Shown here one piece after another: positions 59,035-64,000 of a stretch of 64,000 nt of DNA. The stretch's first letter is position 1. Every line of letters starts with the position of its first letter. The notes under the pieces were generated by a model, which had not been told where the DNA came from, did not search any database, and was given only the letters and a program-made list of their open reading frames with translations. Source of the stretch: Monoplex corrugatus (Eukaryota; Mollusca; Gastropoda; Littorinimorpha; Ranellidae); assembly GCA_030674185.1 (NCBI GenBank), contig JAPXFY010000021.1, positions 74,400,669 to 74,464,668 of the forward strand. Direction: 5' to 3'. The position numbers were made by a program, and so were the translations under genes.

Positions 59035-61828
59035 GAGTCCAGTGGTGATGGTACAGTGATGTGTTGTTGATGTGTGTAAATAATGTTGTTAAGTATGGTG
59101 ACATATTGATGTGTTGTGTGTAAATAATGTTGTTAAGTATGGTGACATATTGATGTGTTGATGTGTGTAAATAATGTTGTTAACGATGGTGACATATTGA
59201 TGTGTATAAATAATGTTGTTAACGATGGTGACATATTGATGTGTTGATGTGTTGTTGATGTGTGTAAATTATGTTGTTAACGATGGTGACATATCGATGT
59301 GTTGATGTGTTGTTGATGTGTGTAAATAATGTTGTTAACGATGGTGACATCTTGATGTGTTGATGTGTTGTTGATGTGTGTAAATAATGTTGTTAACGAT
59401 GGTGACATCTTGATGTGTTGTTGTGTTGTTGATGTTTGTAAATAATGTTGTTAACGATGGTGACATCTTGATGTGTTGTTGATGTGTGTAAATAATGTTG
59501 TTAATGATGGTGACATATCGATGTGTTGATGTGTTGTTGATGTGTGTAAATAATGTTGTTAACGATGGTGACATCTTGATGTGTTGATGTGTGTAAATAA
59601 TGTTGTTAATGATGGTGACATATTGATGTGTTGTTGATGTGTGTAAATAATGTTGTTAACGATGGTGACATATTGATGTGTTGTTGATGTGTGTAAATAA
59701 TGTTGTTAACGATGGTGACATATATTGATGTGTTGTTGATGTGTGTAAATAATGTTGTTAAGATGGTGACATAATGATGTTGATGTGTTGTTGATGTGTA
59801 AATAATGTTGTTAATAGATGTGTGACATATGATGTATGTGTTGTGTTGATGTGTGTAAATAATGTTGTTAACGATGGTGACATATTGATGTGTTGATTGT
59901 TGATGTGTGTAAATAATGTTGTTAATGAATGGTGACATATTGATGTGTTGATGATGTGTAAATATGTTGTTAATGATGGTGACATATTGATGTGTTGATG
60001 TGTATGTTGATAGTGTTTGAAATGAAATGTTGTTAACGATGGTGACATATTGATGTGTTGTTGATGTGTTGTAAATAATGTTGTTAAGATGGTGAATAAT
60101 GTGTTGTGTGTTGATGTGTGTAAATAATGTTGTTAATGATGGTGACATATTGATGTGTTGAGTTGTTATGTGTGTAAATAATGTTGTTAACGATGGTGAC
60201 ATATTGATGTGTTGATGTGTTGTTGATGTGTGTAAATAATGTTGTTAACGATGGTGACATATTGATGTGTTGTGTGTGTTGATGTGTGTAAATAATGTTG
60301 TTAATGATGGTGACATATTGATGTGTATGTTGTTGATGTGTGTAAATAATGTTGTTAACGATGGTGACATATTGATGTGTTGTTGATGTGTGTAAATAAT
60401 GTTGTTAGATGTGAATGATGTGACGATATTGATTGATGTGTTGTTGATGTGTGTAAATAATGTTGTTAACGATGGTGACATATTGATGTGTTGTTGTTGT
60501 GTGTAAATAATGTTGTTAAGATTGTGACCTATTGATGTGTTGTTGATGTGTGTAAATAATGTTGTTAATGATGGTGACATATTGATGTGTTGTTGATGTG
60601 TGTAAATAAATGTTGTTAATGACGGTGACACTTGATGTGTTGTTGATGTGTGTAAATAATGTTGTTAATGATGGTGACATATTGATGTGTTGTTGATGTG
60701 TGTAAATAATGTTGTTAACGATGGTGACATATTGATGTTTGTGATGTGTGTAAATAATGTTGTTAATGATGGTGACATTTAATGTGATGATGTGTTGATG
60801 TGTGTAAATAAATGTGTTAATGATGGTGACATATTGATGTGTTGTGATGTGTAAAAAATATTGTTAAGATGGTGACACTATGGATGTGTTGTTGATGTGT
60901 GTAAATAATGTTGTAATGATGTGACATATTGATGTGTGTGATGTGTGTAAATAATGTTGTTAATGATGGTGACATATTGATGGTGATTGTTGATTGTGTG
61001 TAAATAATGTGTTAATGATGGTGACATATGATGTGTTGTTGATGTGTTAAATAATGTTGTTAACTGATGGTGATATATTGATGTGTTGTTGATGTGTGTA
61101 AATAATGTTGTTAACGATGGTGACTTATTGATGTGTTGTTGATGTGTGTAAATATGTTGTTAATGATGATGACAATTAGTTGTGATGTGTTTTGATGTGT
61201 GTAAATAATGTTGTTAACGATGGTGATATATGATGTTGTGATGTGTGTAAATAATGGTTAACGATGTGACTTATGATTGATGTTGAGTGTAGTAATAATG
61301 GTTAACGATGGTACATATTGATGGTTGTTGATGTGTGTAAATAATGTTGAAATTACGATGTGACTTTGTGATTTATGATGTGTAAATAATGTTGTTACGA
61401 TGGTGACATATTGATAAGTTTGATGTGTAAATAATGTTTGTTAATGATGGTGATTATATGAGTGTGTTATGTGTTAAATAATGTTGTTATGATGGTGACA
61501 TATTGATGTGTTGTTGATGTTAAAATAATGTTGTTATGATGACATTTGATGTGTTATTATGTGTGTAATATAATGTTGTTATGATGGTTACATATAGTTG
61601 TGATGTTAAATAATGTAGTTATGATGTGTGACATATGATTGTTGATGTGATAAATAATTGTTGTTAGATGTGTGACATTATTGATGTGTTGATTGATGTG
61701 TGTAATAATGTTGTTAACGATGGTGACATTATTGAGTGTTATTGAGTTATAAATAATGTTGTTAATGTTGTGACTATAGTGTGATATAATGTGTTGTATG
61801 ATATGTTAGATAATGACATTATATTGTG
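59035..61828. repeat. 50-bp minisatellite, about 50 units
   Basis: The unit contains gtaaataatgttgttaacga, tggtgacatattgatgtgtt and gttgatgtgt. Units from 59035 to about 59750 are clean, with a 62-bp variant that has an extra gatgtgttgatg. From about 59760 to 61828 small deletions increase steadily until the unit is hard to follow. Confidence 0.94.
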
Positions 61829-62284
61829 GGTCTTGATAATATAATGTGTTGTTGATGTGTTCAATATAGCTGGTGATAATATAATGTGTTGTTGATGTGT
61901 TCAATACAGCTGGTGATAATATAATGTGTTGTTGATGTGTTCAATACAGCTGGTGATAATATAATGTGTTGTTGATGTGTTCAATACAGCTGGTGATAAT
62001 ATAATGTGTTGTTGATGTGTTCAGTATAGCTGGTGATAATATAATGTGTTGTTGATGTGTTCAATACAGCTGGTGATAATATAATGTGTTGTTGATGTGT
62101 TCAATACAGCTGGTGATAATATAATGTGTTGTTGATGTGTTCAGTATAGCTGGTGATAATATAATGTGTTGTTGATGTGTTCAATACAGCTGGTGATAAT
62201 ATAATGTGTTGTTGATGTGTTTAATACAGCTGTTGATAATATAATGTGTTGTTGATGTGTTCAGTACAGCTGTTGATAATATAA
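61829..62284. repeat. 40-bp minisatellite, 11 units
   Basis: The unit is ctggtgataatataatgtgt followed by tgttgatgtgttcaatacag. It shares gtgttgttgatgtgt with the preceding array and is very uniform. The last copy breaks off at ataatgtg, where LINE sequence begins. Confidence 0.96.
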
Positions 62285-64000
62285 TGTGACCAAGGCCAGG
62301 AATTAAACCATAGTGCCAAGGACATCCACGCTGACGATTCTGATGCGGATTTTGCACAAGCTCTTAACGCCAAACGTGGAAAACTCAATTTGCCGCCTGC
62401 CGGTGCAAAAGAACAATGGGAGAAATTAGATGAGGAACTTGTCCTTAAGCTGAATGCGCTAATAGGGAACAGTACGCTGGAACACAAACTTGACACATAC
62501 GGAGACATCATATACTCTATCTGCAGGGACACTTATGGAGTGAAGCAGCCAAAGACAAAAACGCCTCCCCAGAAATCCAGAAGACAGCAGCAGATGGAGA
62601 GCATCCGGAGGGAGAAAAGGAAGCTTAAAAAGCGAATGAAAACTGCCTCAGAATTCGAGAAGCAAGGGCTCCTGGAACTCTGGAAAGATCTGAAGGCCAA
62701 ACACAATGCTCTCAGCAAAGTGGAATCAGCAAGGCGAAGAAAGAGCAAAAAGAAGAAGACTCAAGATCGTTTCTTCAAAGATCCCTTTGACTTTGCAAGA
62801 AAGCTGTTTGAACAACCCAAATCAGGGACTCTCACAGTGGGCAAGGAAACCCTAGAACAGCATCTCAGGGAAACATATTCCGATTCTCAGCGCGAGGCAC
62901 CACTTGAAATCCAAAATCTGGTTTGGCCTGCAGCGCCAGAAGGAAAATTCAATAACAAACCACCAACACTGGATGAAGTGAAGAACGTAGTAAAGAAAGC
63001 CAGAGCCAAGTCAGCACCTGGACCAAACGGAATACCATACCTGCTCTACAAGAAATGCCCAAAAGTGCTCGAGTGGCTCCACAAGATGATTCGATCAGCA
63101 TGGAGGAACCAGAAGATCAGCGACCAATGGATGAGAGCTGAAGGAGTGTACATTCCGAAGGAGCAGAACTCCAGCAGCATCAATCAGTTCAGGCCAATAT
63201 CACTTCTGAACGTCGAGGGGAAAATCTTCTTCTCTGTTATGGCAGCAAGATTGACAAAATACCTGACTGAAAACAAGTATCTGGATATGTCAGTCCAAAA
63301 GGGAGGCATACCAGGAATGCCTGGATGCTTGGAACATGCCACGTTGATTTGGGATGCCATCCAAAAAGCAAGAACAGAGAAGAGAGACATTGACGTAGTT
63401 TGGCTTGATCTGGCGAATGCATATGGATCAGTTCCACACGATATGATCCAGCTGGCTCTTGAAATGTATCACATCCCAGAAAACATCCGAACAATGCTGA
63501 GGAAGTATTTCCAAGGGTTCTCAATGCGGTTCTCTACCAAAGAATACACCACGGACTGGATAGACCTAGAGGTGGGCATTGCAATGGGCTGTGCAATCTC
63601 TCCCATACTGTTCGTGTTGGCAATGGAAGTCATCTTGAAAGCTGCAATGAAGAGTTCAGGTCCAGTGAATCTGGGAGATGGATACCAGATGCCTCCTCTG
63701 AAAGCTTTCATGGATGACACAACAGTCTTGTCCACGGATGAGGAAGAGACACACCAAATCTTAAAGCAGCTGGATGAGCTGGTGGCCTCTTCAAGAATGA
63801 GGTTCAAACCTAAGAAATCCCGAAGTCTCTCACTGCGAAAAGGAAAAGTGGCAGATTCAGTCAAATTCATGGTAGCCAACCAAGCCATCCCCACTGTCAC
63901 AGAAGAGCCAGTAAAAAGTCTCGGAAGATGGTATGATGACTCCCTGAAAGACACACAAAGGGGATGTGAAACCAAGCAAACAGCAGAAGAAGGCCTGAAG
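62285..64000 (+). CDS. R2/HERO-like non-LTR reverse transcriptase, open at the window end
   Basis: One frame stays open for about 570 codons from 62285 to the last base, with no stop. RT motifs: KSAPGPNGIPYLLYKK near 63010, INQFRPISLLNVEGKIFFSV near 63180-63240, WLDLANAYGSVPHDM near 63400-63445 (palm A), GIAMGCAISPILFVLAMEV near 63578-63633, KAFMDDTTVLSTDEEE near 63700-63748 (catalytic MDD), RFKPKKSRSLSLRKGK near 63800-63848, and SLGRWYDDSLKD near 63920. The LANAYGSVPH and FMDDTT wording is that of R2/NeSL/HERO-type elements, which carry a C-terminal restriction-like endonuclease; that part would lie beyond 64000. The 5' zinc-finger part is absent, since the frame starts at the satellite junction. 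No ATG defines the start. Confidence 0.85.

Overview
The window is animal genomic DNA, not bacterial or viral. It is AT-rich, has a spliced gene with GT/AG introns, carries several non-LTR retrotransposon lineages (RTE-like, CR1/L2-like, Jockey-superfamily-like, R2/HERO-like), a tRNA-derived SINE and TTAA-flanked MITEs, and holds an exceptional load of minisatellites. The repeat mix fits a marine invertebrate, most likely a mollusc. That placement is an inference, because no single marker here fixes the species.

The one cellular gene I can support is a cyclin B3 gene (ccnb3) on the minus strand, from a start codon at 43424 down to at least 7355. Nine exons were rebuilt from splice sites and reading phase: 43386-43424, 39367-39453, 37234-37580, 33574-33658, 29480-29581, 21938-22171, 19348-19503, 11904-12053 and 7355-7484. 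They give about 443 residues: a D-box, a basic Ser/Thr/Lys-rich N-terminus and both cyclin folds. The last few residues of the family C-terminus were not found and probably lie beyond position 1. Exon 9 needs a one-base frame correction. The presumed promoter lies at 43425-43730, with an inverted pair of CCAAT boxes.

Region by region. 1-7228 lies 3' of the last exon found: a CA-bearing minisatellite, the left end of a DNA transposon and a 3.2-kb 34-bp-unit array. 7355-43424 is the gene; many introns are filled by minisatellites (32, 51, 36, 50, 50, 38, 42, 65 and 29-bp units), RTE-like LINE fragments, a SINE and a 2.8-kb DNA transposon with terminal inverted repeats and a 7-bp target duplication. 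43.9-45.0 kb is a LINE fragment head-to-head with the gene. 47.16-50.38 kb is a nearly complete CR1/L2-like LINE. 50.37-53.57 kb holds 44-bp and 29-bp arrays. 53.6-58.8 kb is a TTAA-flanked MITE inflated from about 190 bp to 5.2 kb by a 15-bp satellite plus a CR1 fragment. 59.0-62.3 kb holds 50-bp and 40-bp arrays. 62.28-64.0 kb is an R2/HERO-like reverse transcriptase, open to the window end.

By my tally tandem arrays cover about 27 kb (43 percent). The most interesting pattern is that several arrays touch functional or mobile sequence: one copies the intron-exon junction of ccnb3 exon 7 about 16 times, one duplicates the exon 9 donor, one starts just inside the intron after exon 8, one grew inside a MITE and one grew inside a LINE. 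Many long open frames in the window are only in-frame satellite translations and are not annotated as genes.
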